Of a stretch of 64,000 bases of DNA, positions 45,405 through 57,667 are shown one piece after another. The translations under genes and the position numbers were made by a program. Numbering within the stretch: position 1 is the stretch's first letter; each line of letters opens with the position of its first letter. The notes beneath the pieces were generated by a model that was given only the letters and a program-made list of their open reading frames with translations, had not been told where the DNA came from and searched no databases. Source of the DNA: Reticulitermes speratus (taxonomy: Eukaryota; Arthropoda; Insecta; Blattodea; Rhinotermitidae); contig JAJKFL010000003.1 in the NCBI GenBank assembly GCA_021186555.1, positions 29,934,908 to 29,998,907 of the forward strand, read 5' to 3'.

Positions 45405-45911
45405 ATGTCGAAATATCTTGAAAACAAGAAGGTAAATGCCTATCGTAAACGCTTACAAAGTGAAAGAAGAATAAACGAGGAATCCAAAAACGCCCCTATG
45501 ACATCAGCAGAACGAATGCGGAGGATGAGGCAGCGTCGACAATTTGAGGCGAGCACCAGTCGCGCGGACGCCGCAACGCCTGACGCAAGTTCACAGGCAA
45601 TGGATGTCGACAGTGAGATAGAACCGATGGAATGCGACGAAATACAAGCAGATGAGACGTTTGAGAATCGAGATTTAGCGTTTATAACCCATTGGCGTCT
45701 GGCGACGGAGCACTTTGAAAAGTCGTCCTGTCTTCAACAAAATTTTACAAATTTGTCAGCATTGTCAGAAATAAATATAATAAAAGAAATGCAAGTTCCT
45801 TGCGCTCATTTCTTTCTTACCAACCCTACAAACACCCCGCCCCGACAACACCGCCTGGGTAAGACGTTTTCCGCCAAAAACCTCAGCGGTAGTGACTCCG
45901 ACACTACCTAA
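45405..45911 (+). CDS. Hypothetical basic/acidic protein, possible first exon or transposon ORF
   Basis: A 168-codon open frame with a good insect start context (AAAAAATGTCG), the first ATG after the promoter-like block at 45165-45310. Residues 1-50 are very basic and contain TSAERMRRMRQRR, a short motif I associate with hypothetical, often transposon-linked, arthropod proteins; that link is weak. Residues 65-90 are acidic (DVDSEIEPMECDEIQADE). The rest has no recognised fold, signal peptide or membrane segment. A strong splice-donor-like G/GTAAGA at 45858-45864 suggests the exon may end near codon 151 and the last residues be intronic. A second frame (45892-46248) follows in another phase. 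A LINE relic begins on the opposite strand at 46215. It could be a real gene exon or a transposon protein. Confidence 0.4.
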   Translation: MSKYLENKKVNAYRKRLQSERRINEESKNAPMTSAERMRRMRQRRQFEASTSRADAATPDASSQAMDVDSEIEPMECDEIQADETFENRDLAFITHWRLATEHFEKSSCLQQNFTNLSALSEINIIKEMQVPCAHFFLTNPTNTPPRQHRLGKTFSAKNLSGSDSDTT

Positions 45912-46214
45912 CCCATTTTCTTTTTACTTTTACATGTACAATTCTGAAACGACGGTCGTAAATCTGTTGCACTCCGAAAAGTGTGCATATCCCACCATCA
46001 AAGAGGGAATCCAATTCCGACAGATTTTCGTTTCGGTTCATTTGCGCAACATCTTAAATGACAAAAACAAGAAAAAGAAAATAAGTAAAGAAATAACTTC
46101 AGAAACTGATATTCTTAATTTACAAGAGGCTGTACAAGAACATTCAAGTTTTGAATTCTTTTTTAAATCAAAGAAATATGATGTCGTAGCAGACCACTGT
46201 CAAGACCCATTTCA

Positions 46215-46810
46215 TCATTCCGTAGTCTGTCTTACGACAGGTTCATAGCCTCTTCCAACGCAAGTTCCCCATAAAGTGCGATATAGTGCTTCCTCTTTCA
46301 ATTTCCAGTATCTTTTCTTTTCCTTAAGGCCATCCAGTAGCTGCTTACGTTTTCTACCTCGTCTTCCAGCTATTTCTATCCTACCTTCTCTATTTCCTTC
46401 CTTGCCATGTTTTAGAAGGCAGTTCCTACGAAAGATGTGACCAATCCAGTTAGTCTTCCTTCTTTTTATTGTATGTAGGATATTCCTTTCCTCCTTGACT
46501 CTGTGTAATACTTCTTCATTTCTCACACGATCGGCCCAATTAATCTTCTCCATCCTTCTCCAGCACCACATTTCAAAACCTTCCAGGTATTTCTGATCTA
46601 CTTTCCGAAGTGTGCAAGTTGCAGCACCATAAAAAGCTACGCTCCAAATGTAGAATTTACTAGTTTCTTCCTTAAATTTAAGCCCAGTTTGCTGGTGAAA
46701 AGAGTATTCTTCTTGTTAAATGCTGATTTTGTCATGGCAATCCTGGATTTAATTTCACGTGCACATCTTGCATCATTTGTTATCATGATACCCAAATACT
46801 ACACCCAATA
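46215..46810 (-). pseudogene. LINE Y: C-terminal part of non-LTR retrotransposon ORF2
   Basis: On the minus strand, 46571-46215 is an open frame reading CWRRMEKINWADRVRNEEVL, later RRKTNWIGHIFRRNCLLKHG, then GRRGRKRKQLLD and YEPVVRQTTE at the end. Upstream pieces in shifted frames read YLGIMITNDARCAREIKSRI (about 46800-46740) and AFNKKNTLFTSKLGLNLRKK. This is the segment following the reverse transcriptase domain in a second, different insect non-LTR family, with a longer and more intact frame than LINE X. At least two frameshifts separate the blocks, and the reverse transcriptase itself is missing. It is convergent with the candidate gene to its left. Confidence 0.8.
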
Positions 46811-46819
46811 AAATATAAT

Positions 46820-48790
46820 CCCTCTTCACGGCTAATACAGACGTAACTTACAAGTAATTACTAGCTGATACTGATATGAGTGATCACAAAACAAGTATCT
46901 TCTAACTGATACTGTACTACCAGGTATGTAAAGAGTGTTAACTTCGCTGATGGCACACGCAGGAGCGGCTGGTCGGAGTGAAGTAATGAGTGTACAGTAT
47001 TAAGTTCACTGTAAAGTTGTTGGAAAACGCTTAGGCCAATGTACTCTCCATGTCACATCTCTCTGGAGCAGTAAGAAAGGGAACTGGGAAATATTTCTTC
47101 ACGTCAGTCAGCCAAGTATTACCAACATGGCGCAGCGAAAATCTTCAGTCTAATCAGAAATATGTCACCTTTCCCAACTACAACATGGCTCAAAATTAAC
47201 CAAACCGTTCTCTCCATTAATAAACCAACAAAACCTTGGCGGAAGTCCAATCAGTCTGACTGAAAGGTAGAGTCAATCCCCCCCCCTCTCTCCCTCCTAC
47301 CCTCAACTTCTGTCTAGAATAACAAAACGCAATGGCCGGCGGTCTTAATAAACGATCTGGGAGATGAACGAGGAGAAAAAGGAAGAACATAAAAAATCCT
47401 CTACGCCTTTATTCCTTCATATTAGATGTGAAGCTGAATTTTTCTTTAAGGAAAATAAAAAAAGAAAGTGAAATAAGAGGTTGGTAGTAATAACATTCTA
47501 CGAATAACAGCCGGAAGGCTTCAAGGCGTATTTAAACTCATAACGGGGTGCAGAAGGGTTGTAACGAGGAGGTAAGGGATGGTTTGCAAACTGTAGCTCT
47601 ACTTTTTTTTTTTTTAAATTATGCGATGGTTACGAGATGAGTGTGATCAAAATGATCAGTAGTTTCAGACGTAATAATTTTGAACTGAAGACAATGAAAC
47701 GGTAATGTTTATTGTCAAGAAGACTGAATTTGTGGTGATTATAGTGACACTAAATGTGAATTGTAGTTCTGGATATGATTATGCCGTAGGGACAAGACGG
47801 CAGTGGCATTTAACAGCCCTCCCTGCGAGTACAGAGATGCTCATCTCCTTGATTGTTCCTGAAACATGAACAGCTGGAAGAATGGCAGGACGATACTGCT
47901 GGGGTCAAAACACCAAGGCCCAATCACACCAAACACGCACTTTTTGTTTTGAGTAGTGGACACCTACCACGGCAGTACCCGTCTACACAAGCGTCAACTA
48001 AATTTATAAAACAGATTCCATGAGCTGAAAGAGCACCGATGTTGGAATTCAGTTGACACGGGTTACAAATGTTCATCTTCAGAAATATCTGGAACCAGTA
48101 CGTTTACTTCTCGGCTGAAGAATACCCGCGGCTGCAATTTAAACAAAACAAATTTTTTGTGTGATGACAGGAAAAATAAAATATTTTCAAAAAATTAGTT
48201 TAAAAAGCACGGTTTAGTGACCAAAATATAAATACACATGTCAAGGGCATAGATTGTGAATCCACATATGAAACTAAATTTTCTAAGTTAATTTTTCAAA
48301 ATACTTTCATCCAAATATAAAGCGTAAACACGCTAAAGAAAGTGAAAGTGAAATTTAAATCCATAATAACAACATGACTTAAATAACGAAAGTTAACACG
48401 CGAAGCTGCCTCAGATGTGTGCGTTTCTGAAAATGTTTCGTGTTACGGCAAGCCGAGAGAGAAGTCTCAGAAAACAATCAGTATCTGTCAACACACTAAA
48501 TTCTATTATTATCAATACTGTTTCGACTAATCCAGTATCCTAGTTCACAGTTGCTTAAACGTATAAGAAGAATTATCTTCCTCATTGTTAAAGACTGAAT
48601 TGAGGTGACTTGAATAGTCGAACATGTAGTTACTAATGTGAATTTAGTGTGTTGCAAACTGATTTAATTTTGTACTTAAAACAACGAATGCATTCTTAAA
48701 ATCCCTGAATTTAATCCTAGATCGAGGTAAAAGCATGTCGTCCTCTATGCAAGACCGATAGAAGAAGTATTTCGAAGTACACTTCCAAGT
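46820..48790. other. Anonymous DNA, no gene seen
   Basis: A C8 run at about 47279 and a T14 run at 47604 stand out; no gene, RNA or family repeat was recognised. Confidence 0.4.
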
Positions 48791-48804
48791 GTTCGTAACT
48801 TGAG

Positions 48805-48905
48805 CATTAGATGAAGATCAGTGGTCCGCTCCATGCTACTACGGATGCTTTATTCCGGCCCCTGGACACTTTGAGTATTTGGTTCAGTGGGCTCCCAGTG
48901 TACGT
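48805..48905 (-). mobile_element. SINE family A fragment, very diverged
   Basis: AGATGAAGATCAGTGGTCCGC and TTTATTCCGGCCCCTGG keep the order of the family A centre, but the flanks do not match. Confidence 0.35.
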
Positions 48906-49058
48906 CTGGGCGCGGTGGCAGCTTGATGCCGGGTGTTTTCAAAGAATTGGTTATAGTGTCTGTAACTCTGAATGTCAGTTTCACACGTTAAAATTGTTAT
49001 ATTGCGTCGTATTTCATGCAGAAATTCTCGAATCCAAATTCCAAACAGGCAACGAGAT

Positions 49059-49385
49059 AACATAGTAACAAACACAGAAAACACAGTAACAAACACATAT
49101 AACACAGCAACAAATCAGATAACACAGTAACAAACACAGATACAGTAACAAACACAGTAACACTACAAACAAATATAACACAGCAACAAATCAGATAACA
49201 CAGTAACAAACACAGATAACACAGTAACAACACAGATAACACAGTAACAAACACAGGTAACACAGTAACAAACACAGATAAAAGTAACAAATACAGATAA
49301 CAGTAACAAACACAGAGAACACATTAACAAGTACAGATAACAGTAACAAACACAGATAACACATTAAAAAACACAGACAACGAAG
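49059..49385. repeat. 21-bp minisatellite
   Basis: About 17 units of AACACAGTAACAAACACAGAT with 17 to 21 bp length variants. A two-unit block containing AACACAGCAACAAATCAGAT occurs twice (about 49102 and 49170), so the array grew partly by multi-unit duplication. It gives long Leu/Cys-rich minus-strand frames that are artefacts. Confidence 0.92.
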
Positions 49386-49544
49386 TAAAAATACTATTCC
49401 AAATAGCCTCAACCAAAAACACCGTCCCCGCCACGAACACATGTATCAACTGTAGAAGACGCCAAAAAGTGAACAATTCATAGCGAAGCAAAAGTCAAAT
49501 TGTCACTGATCACGCCATGCAGCCACATGGTGGAATAGAGATAA

Positions 49545-49750
49545 GGCTTCTTTCATTTCTAAATTCGGCACTTAAGGGCGTGAGTGGTGAGGTTCACGTT
49601 CTGGCCACTTTACCCCCGGTACCCACTGTGTAGAAGGTGGGTGGGCCCAGGAGCCAGTTTGGACGCTTTGGAAAAAAAAAAATTTCTTACCCATGCCAGA
49701 AGTCGAACCATGATTTTTCGGCCATCCTGCCTGTAACCTAGTTACTAGTT
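49545..49750 (-). mobile_element. SINE family A, diverged but with head
   Basis: GTGAGTGGTGAGGTTCACG, TTTACCCCCGGTACCCACTG, GGTGGGTGGGCCCAGGAGCC and TTGGACGCTTTGGAAAA in family order, then a worn T-arm (GTCGAACCATG) and head to about 49750. Confidence 0.65.
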
Positions 49751-50320
49751 CACTTTAACGTAGGCAAAGTAAGCACAAAATAAAAGTGTTTTAGACACAA
49801 ACACCGACTTAATCGAAGTTCAGCAGGTCTACAAGGTAGACGTGGGAAAGGCGAGCAAAGTGACAGCAAGGGAGAAAAGAGCTGGAAAGGCAGGCAGAAG
49901 TTCCGGCAATCAGCCTTAATCGATGCTGTAATCCATCACACAGGTTGAGCTACCCTCGCTAAACCGGCAGGAGAGGGGACGAAGTTGCAACAGCAATCGT
50001 GTCCTGTCTACAGTCCGACCCAACGTATCACGACTTACTTGGTCACAATGACACAGGGCATCCATCCTATAAACTGTAACTTCTGGGACGGACTTACGAC
50101 GCCTACTTCCCTCCGAAAGCTTCTGTCTTTACGTGCACTTAGGGAAATCGTAATTTAACTGTTATGCCTAAATCATTAATGTTCCATTCATAAAGGCCTA
50201 CAGGGTTGCGAAAATTATCACTACATTTCTGAACGCAGGTTTGATTTGCATGGCAATCGCTATCTGGAGGGGAAGGGTGGCTTGCGAGGCTCTTAGCGCA
50301 AAACTAAGTGATGTGACATC

Positions 50321-50520
50321 AACCTTTTAAAGCCTACTGGTTACTTGGTGCACCAACAGGTTTAACGTTCAAAAATTGTACATTCAGCCCACACAGTATT
50401 TATCTCTAGAACAAACAGCAACTTTTGCCCTATATAACATAAACTGATTTTTATAACCGAGATGAAAAGTGTTTACTGCGCGGTACGAACTGGGTCTTTA
50501 AATAAAAGGGTTTAATTCAA
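50321..50520. repeat. Unnamed dispersed repeat H, copy 3
   Basis: CTTTTAAAGCCTACTGGTTAC, CAACAGGTTTAACGTT, GTGTTTACTGCGCGGTACG and CTTTAAA in the same order as the 22-kb and 36-kb copies. Confidence 0.7.
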
Positions 50521-50529
50521 TCATACTTG

Positions 50530-52400
50530 TCACAAGTTTTAAATAGGCCCATCTTTGAAACAGCATATACTATTAAAATGTAGCGCTATTTTTGTGCCAC
50601 TCTGTACATAACTTCTCTGTAACGACATACCAACACTTCATCACACGGTCGCCATGTTTGGAACTGTTAACATACTCGTATAACATGCGATATGTGCAGA
50701 TATCCTTACGACCCATGTACATACCAAGTGTCACGCGTTTAATTCAGATCGTTCATTAGCTACCCATATGAAACGGAAAGCTAAATACATGCCTAGATTT
50801 CGCGCATTCGCCATGTTATTCTTTAACATTCTACATACAATATGTCGATAAAAGGTGGATTTTTGGAAGATCTCTTATATATTTCGGGACGTTCATTAAG
50901 TGGTGACATACGTATGCTAATCCCATCAATGAAGTGTAAGGAAATTTCGATGATTAACCCTAAAATGACACATCTATAAGCTACTTTTGTTGTTTCTGCC
51001 TCACTAAACTTCAGTCATAACCTCAAGACCTTAAATGTCAAAATAATGTAAACTTCCGACTTCCACCACTTTGTCTCCGTCAATTCCACAATTACACAGT
51101 CAAGGTACACCTATCAGACGTTGCAGCGAAGTCAGGTTCTGTCTGATCCCCACCCCACACCTCAAAAGGGAAAATACAACAGAAGTCTGATTGATTCCTC
51201 CGCTTACATATAGGGCAGAAGGGCAGTCATCCCATATCTAATGAGACTTTCCAAAACGATAATGCGTTGACATAATTCCTCTAACATTCATAATTCTAGA
51301 GGCCCTGCGTATGACATGCCAAATTTCCCAAATTCTACCTTTTGAGGGTTGCTATATAAGTTCGCCGCGACATGCGCGAGAGGAAGTGTAACAGATAGGT
51401 AGGGGGCGGTATAGCGGCGACGCAAATAGCGATCGTAAACACTTGTCATTGCATACAGCCAGAAATCACTGAAAGCTGGGATCACAATGCTGCAGAAAGT
51501 CTGTATTCGACAGGGGCTTGGCTGGTTGCAAACGGGAGGGGACACAGGCCCCATGCTTGGTCAGTCTCCCTCAAGTTTGAACAACGGCAACTTCCTTTAA
51601 TCGCATTACATACGAAAGGCAGCTTCTTAGCAGTTTGTTTCGAGTTGGCAGCAGCGCATTGTAGCCGGTCGTTGCATAGATACGCCCTTCAACGCTACGC
51701 TGCCACGTCGGCATGATGTGAGAAATACTTTCCAGACATTGACAATACTAAATAAAGCTAATAGTACTATGGCTAGAAGCAAAATGACTGACGGAGCAGT
51801 TATGGTGATGGAAGAGTGACACAGGCCGAGTAGTGGCGACTGACCGATTGCCGTCTCTGCGCCGCGGCGGATTTATGTGGCTCAAGCAATATCACTGACT
51901 CTTTGCCTACTTAACGAAAACTATGAAATACAAGATCGCAGAGCGTCGAAAGGGAGGATGACTGTTGACGACGAATTGCAAATAATGCGCCAGGATGCTG
52001 CAGCAAATTTTCCCGGCGGGGTCTAACAACAACGAATATTTATAGCGTAATGACATTCAATTTATGTGTAAAAGTTTTTGGTCATGTTTACAAACAGGTT
52101 ATAGATCTTTAACAACCAGATTCCGTGCAATCATGGGATATGCTCATCGACTTGCTTCTAACAATTAAAACTAATTAGGATATCTTCAGGTGTATGGAAG
52201 AGACTGGAGTGTCTTCCGTATTTCTCTTCCAAAATCTACATTTTACGGGCCGGACTGGATTTTTCGCGGGCCAAAGTCTGTTTATTCCTAGTCGTAAGGT
52301 TAATTTCATGTTATGAAATAAGAATTTAATTAAAGTAACACGTGTTATATGTTCCATAGTTTCGTGTTGGCTTAAAGCATGGAATATCTCCACCCATGCA
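50530..52400. other. Anonymous DNA, no gene seen
   Basis: A more GC-rich patch lies at 51355-51720 (CGCCGCGACATGCGCGAG), with an 88-codon minus frame at 51288-51554. I recognise no protein in it. Confidence 0.4.
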
Positions 52401-52569
52401 GGTCTTTTACTTTTACCTGATGACAAAAGGAGAGGCAGCTTCCGAAATGTGACTTCAAACAACGACGTACGACGTGAAATATCCATTATTTATGTCACTT
52501 TAATAATGCAACTTCATTACGTTTCGACTCATGTAACGGATTTTTCTGTTCCGTATTAAATCACTTTTG

Positions 52570-52831
52570 CCGATCCCAGTGGCCGCGCGGTCTAAGGCGT
52601 GGGTCTGCGGCCGCTCGCTTACTGGTATTGTGGGTTCGAATCCCGCCTAGGGCATGGATGTCTGTCTCTTGTGAGTGTTGTGTGTTGTCAGGTAGAGGTC
52701 TCTGCGACGAACTGGTCCGTCATCCAGAGGAGTCCTACCGAGTGTGGTGTGTCTGAAAGTGTGATCGTGAAGCCTCGAAAAATGAGGCGGCCTAGGCCCC
52801 CAAGGGGCTGTCGAGCCAACGAAAAAAAAAA
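52570..52831 (+). mobile_element. SINE family B, full length reference copy
   Basis: Begins GCCGATCCCAGTGGCCGCGC with a tRNA-like head (A-box GTGGCCGCGCGGTC, B-box GGTTCGAATCCC), continues through GTCTGTCTCTTGTGAGTG and GAGGTCTCTGCGACG, and ends GAAAAAAAAAA. A perfect 13-bp target duplication, ATTAAATCACTTT, lies at 52555-52567 and 52832-52844. The best-preserved SINE in the window and probably the youngest. Confidence 0.97.
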
Positions 52832-52849
52832 ATTAAATCACTTTGTCTG

Positions 52850-54075
52850 GATACAGAGTTTAAGGAGAACAAAAACGTGACTTCTAGTTCCAGAACACTG
52901 CGTGAACCATTTTAAATAATACGATGAACGCTTTTGTTGCGGGAAGAATAAATATAGAAATGATCAACAGAACTGCAGTTTAACACGTATTTCTGTAATG
53001 AGGTGGAACGAAAGAGTTGCAGTTATAGTTAGCATAACCAACAGCAAGAGAGACGGTCTAATAACGAAGTTGGAGACAACCGCGGCTTTTTAGAAGGGAC
53101 AAGTTAGAGATGATGACGACATGAAGGTTTGCCACGATGACAATACCCATTAAAAGTGAACATACTCCTTAATGCAGCCAGAAAGAGGGAGGTAGAAGTG
53201 TTTTACAGACATCCCAAGTGCTTGTGTTAAAGTAAAAAGGATATATGTGTAACAGACGATTCATAATGATTGACGTTTTTATCCATTTTAATGAAGTGTG
53301 TGCACTGTCTCCATAATAAGAACAATACAGGCCTTGGTGAAGTGGAAGAGAAGGAAGCGAGAACGGAGTCTTAATAACAAATGAAGAAGGATTTGATGAT
53401 GAAGAAGCAAGAAAAGAAAGTAAATGTTACGAAAATTAAAGACTTACTGTTTTGTCACCTAAAAAAATGGAATGTCGTTTGTCCGTAATAACCAGGTTCT
53501 GAAGGGGCATCTCTTAACTTCAAGGCACTCAGGAAAACGGAACGTCCGAAGATGACAAGCGGACTTATCTCACCCCTCCAGTCAGCGCCTCCGCCCCCTA
53601 AACCGTTTGAGAACTTCCAAGATCGGGCGGTCAACAAATATGGTTCCTGTTCGGAAAAGGGCTTCGAATTCCGTCCTGGAAACAGGCTATTCTGACGTTT
53701 ACGTGTTCGGCATTCGCAGAGAAGTGTCGTTAACACAGGCTATGACCGCACTACGCCTCGACAATTCATTTCATTACTTCGTATCGTCATTTGTTATCAT
53801 AGACTCCTGTGGTCCATGATTACGGAACACAATTTTATTTTAACAAGCTTCTTTTAACTACTAGATATCTGAAATTTTACAACAGCTTTGCTTTTCTCTC
53901 ACTTTGCTTCTCACCAGTGTTATCGGTTTATGATGAAATAGTTATTTTATTCATTACTGAATACGTTCTTCGGACACACAAAGGAGCAGGGATAACATAC
54001 TGGATGTCGCGACTAGACAACGGGCTGGATGACCGAAAGAACGTCGTTCGATAACAGGCAGGGATATAAGGTTTT
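52850..54075. other. Anonymous DNA, no gene seen
   Basis: Frames up to 93 codons on both strands, none recognised. Confidence 0.4.
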
Positions 54076-54084
54076 GTTCCTGTC

Positions 54085-54240
54085 TAAAGCGCCGAAATCG
54101 GCTCCGGGGCCAACCCATCCTCTTATTCTATGGGTATAAGCGACGGATTACCAGGTGATAAAGCGGTCGGAGCGTGAAGCCGGCCACTCATCTCCATATA
54201 GTCTCCCATATACCATCGTGGCATACACAGGGATAACGTT
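54085..54240 (+). mobile_element. SINE family A, diverged, plus orientation
   Basis: GGCTCCGGGGCCAACCCATC, then GATAAAGCGGTCGGAGCGTG and AAGCCGGCCACTCATCTCCA, the reverse order of the family A landmarks. Confidence 0.55.
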
Positions 54241-54975
54241 AATGAGCTGCACAAAATAATAAAACATATTCAGAAATAAAACACGGGACAGTACCCTCAA
54301 CAGTAACAGGGACGTCTGCAACCAAACAACACAGTTTGAGGAAACAGAAAGCTCTTCCTAAACGCCGGTAACAAATTACAAAACAAACATATTTCATTCG
54401 ATCGCCAAACTAATTCCTGGACTTAACATATTTCTGGGGGACAAACGTAGCCTATTTAACAATCAAAACACACAATACTCAAGATGGGCACGAACTGGAC
54501 ATAAAATTTTCGCGCTTTATACCATCGACGTACACTTCTCAATTAATCAGGCAATTTTTACTGTCAAGATTTAAAGCCACGCACCCATCTGCAATGAAAC
54601 ATATGTCCTTCTTTCACTGTAGCTCGGCATTCGTCAGAACCGTCAACGAGACACAAACTGGAGTTAACTTCTTGCTAGGTACGGAGAGCTAAACTACGAC
54701 ACAACCTACGCTGTAACCTCTACACTACACACACTCAGGAGCCATAAGGCCCCTGCTATGTATGCCTGCAGGCGTACATTCCACAGGATTATTACAATGA
54801 CGTGACGATGATTATGATGACGAAAATGATGACGCTGATGCCGTGTATTAAAACCTTTCCACCGACCCTCTCAAGAATTGTTCCAGAGATGCTTCAGGCC
54901 GTGAGGTGCATTATAACGAGACAGGGTTCCGAAAATTCAGTGTCATCTTCTTGGCTAAATATAGAACAAGACTGT

Positions 54976-55010
54976 CTTAATAATAATAATAATCATCATC
55001 ATCATCATCT
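54976..55010. repeat. (AAT)n(CAT)n microsatellite
   Basis: AATAATAATAATAAT followed by CATCATCATCATCAT, directly before a LINE X tail. Confidence 0.9.
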
Positions 55011-55042
55011 TCTCAAGAAGGACTCTGCTCCATGGAGTTAGT
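55007..55042 (+). mobile_element. LINE X extreme 3' end
   Basis: TCTCAAGAAGGACTCTGCTC then CATGGAGTTAGTTAGTTAAT is nearly identical to the 3' end at 62085-62120. Only about 35 bp were inserted, an extreme 5' truncation. Confidence 0.75.
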
Positions 55043-55044
55043 TA

Positions 55045-55845
55045 GTTAATAATAATAATGACAGGCATCTCTCAGAGCGTGTGGAAAGACAGTGATGTAT
55101 TTAGAGGAAAATACTTTATTTGTGTGTAACAATGCGACGCGTAACAATGTGCAGATAAATATGCAACCAGGATGTCTCCATCGCCGACACGAGAGAAAGA
55201 TGAGAAAAAGTTTTCCGTCCAAGGTGAACGGGAAATTGTTTCATTAAAACAGTCTGGCGGTTTGTGTATTCACAAACTGCGACTAGCATCAACATACCCT
55301 ATGTCGTGGTGGCAGCCATAACAATACTGTTGTGGTTTGAAAATTACCGCATTCGAATCATAACCTGTAGACTGAACAAGCTGCTGCTCCTCGTTGTTTT
55401 CCCAATTTATTCAAGGCTAATAAATACTCGATAACATCTCAAAATAGGCCACAACCGCTTCCTTAATGCCTTTTTAAATACAGTCAAATCCGGTTAAAAC
55501 GACATCGCTTTATGCGACACCTCGTCTAATTTCGTACAATAATCAAACAATAAGTGTATATTTTCGCAGAAAGTAAAAATCTCTCAACGTCTGAGAATCA
55601 TGCATAATTTAATATTGATATGAATCTGAGAGACATAAAACATACCCCCACATTACCAAGTTAGTTACACCAACAATGTGCGTAACTGAAGGACCGTAGG
55701 TCAACTTATCACAGCCACGTATTATTGCAGTTATTCACAATAACGCTAGCAGTCGAACCGTATCACATCATTCTATCGTACAGCCCTCTCTCTGAATATC
55801 TGAAGATCAAAACAACTAGCTATAAGCCACTTAATTTTACCTGTA
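55045..55845. other. Anonymous DNA, no gene seen
   Basis: Nothing recognised. Confidence 0.4.
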
Positions 55846-55869
55846 ATTAATTACAATGGATACAGTTTT

Positions 55870-56450
55870 TCTTATTAAGGGGAAGAAAACAGGCTGAGAG
55901 TGCATGAGAATAAAATGCTGAGAAAAATATTGAGATACAATAGAAAGGAAATCAGAGATGAAGGGAAATACTGCATAATTAACAGCTTCAGACTTTCCGA
56001 TAGCCTGCTAAAATCCTATCCAAGCACTCCTTTTTGAATAAGAATGATCAGAAATTAAAAAGTGGCCACCATAAAGTTGTAATTAACTCGCAAAAATATT
56101 ACGGAAATAAACAAATATCAATCATATTACACGCCGACTGCCCTTTACGAAATCACAGGAGGGGTTTGGTAGAACATGTAGCAAGAACAGGGACATGAGA
56201 CACTCTAACAGGAAAACATGGAGACAGGGGACAAATACACGTACAGAGGAAGATAATATTCAAGTGGGTCTTAAGGAGATGTAAGAAAGTGGACTAAACA
56301 AAACTGGCTCAGGACAAGGCCCAGTGTCCAGCTTCTGTTAACACGGTAATGTCAGTGGATTATATAGATTGCTAGAAATTTCCTGAGCAACGAATGACTA
56401 ACAACTTTCAAGAGCGACCCTGCTTTATGCAGTTAGATACATACATACAT
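55870..56450 (+). pseudogene. LINE C-terminal relic, old
   Basis: Through several frameshifts the plus strand reads LRVHENKMLRKIL (about 55895-55935), GLVEHVARTGT (about 56166-56198) and VDWTKLAQDKAQCPASVNTV (about 56290-56350). These are the same blocks, in the same order, as in LINE X at 61.6 kb. It ends CTGCTTTATGCAGTTAGATAC followed by an ATAC repeat, a different simple-repeat tail. Clearly decayed and older than the other copies. Confidence 0.7.
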
Positions 56451-56459
56451 ATGGCTTGC

Positions 56460-57660
56460 GTTATTAATTACAATTAAAATTACGTATAGGCAAGAAACGG
56501 GTTTACATTTTACCAGTACCAACCTCGAGTGGTATTGGTTCCAAACTGAAACTTCAAAATATAAATTTGAATGTAGAAATCTTTGTTCAGCATTTCACAA
56601 CCATCACTACTATCATAAACATCCCCATCTATTGTGGTTACGTCCCCCTCTCTTTTACAGCCATTTAAAAAATGATTTGATTCTTCCAATTCTGAACTAC
56701 GAGTCCTTGTTACGTTTAGGGAATCACAGAATATTCCTAGTCATTCTCATTCTGTTACGGAAGCAAGTTTTTTTAAATTAACTTGCATTTGACGTCAAAT
56801 TTGTTAAAATATCTCATAACAATTATCAGTATTATTTTGTATAGTTCCGTAACAATGCATTGTGTTCTATTGACATGGCGCGGACTTATGCAATATATAC
56901 AGTCTCACGCCTCTAACACACACGTACAGAGAGAACGAGAGTTTGAAAATGCCATTACACAGATGGAAGAGAGCGCACCCATCCAAACCAGAACACACAT
57001 GGCTTCCATGATTGAGTTGCGGTGGATATGGAACGAATGTAAAATAAAAACCACCAACACTGCAACATTAAAATGTCGTACGAATAAAAAGGGGGAAAAA
57101 TCATCCAGGCAAGAAACTCGAAATGGTTCATGTCTATAATAAAAATATGAATAAAAGAAAGAAACAAGTCGGTGTGGCTGAGATCGTTAAAATTATTACA
57201 GCAGCCCTTTACAGGGCCCACTATATTTCTTTAAATCGGATATCTCCATTTCCATTCAAAACCAATCCACTTATAAGACACTATTATACTGACGGCCATG
57301 TCGAATACGAGATGCTTTATTATACGGCTACCGTACAGATGTACGGTACCCCACTGAAGAAGGAAGAGATTTAACAGCCTATTTCTTCTTATGCAAAAGG
57401 GGACACAAAAATACCTCGTTTTTGAAGGTCTATTAGTGATGAATGAAAGACGTTTATGTAGCTTCTAAATATAAAAAGGTCTGTACTTTGGCATTAAAAT
57501 ATGAACTCCATTACTCAAGCCAGGAAGCCTCATAGCAACCTCTGTAAACTTAGTACAGTCGTGTCAAGTGACGATATGCTTATAATATTAAAAGTAACAG
57601 CTTGGGATTAATTTTTAACAAAAGAAGAATTTTTAATATTTTTTATTTATCTTAACTAAT
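56460..57660. other. Anonymous DNA, no gene seen
   Basis: A 118-codon plus frame (56783-57139) and an 83-codon frame (57123-57374) are unrecognised. Confidence 0.4.
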
Positions 57661-57667
57661 AACAAAG

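Noticed and set aside
48997..49442. Leu/Cys-rich minus-strand ORFs that look like membrane segments
   Set aside because: Translation of the 21-bp minisatellite; hydrophobicity comes from the repeat.
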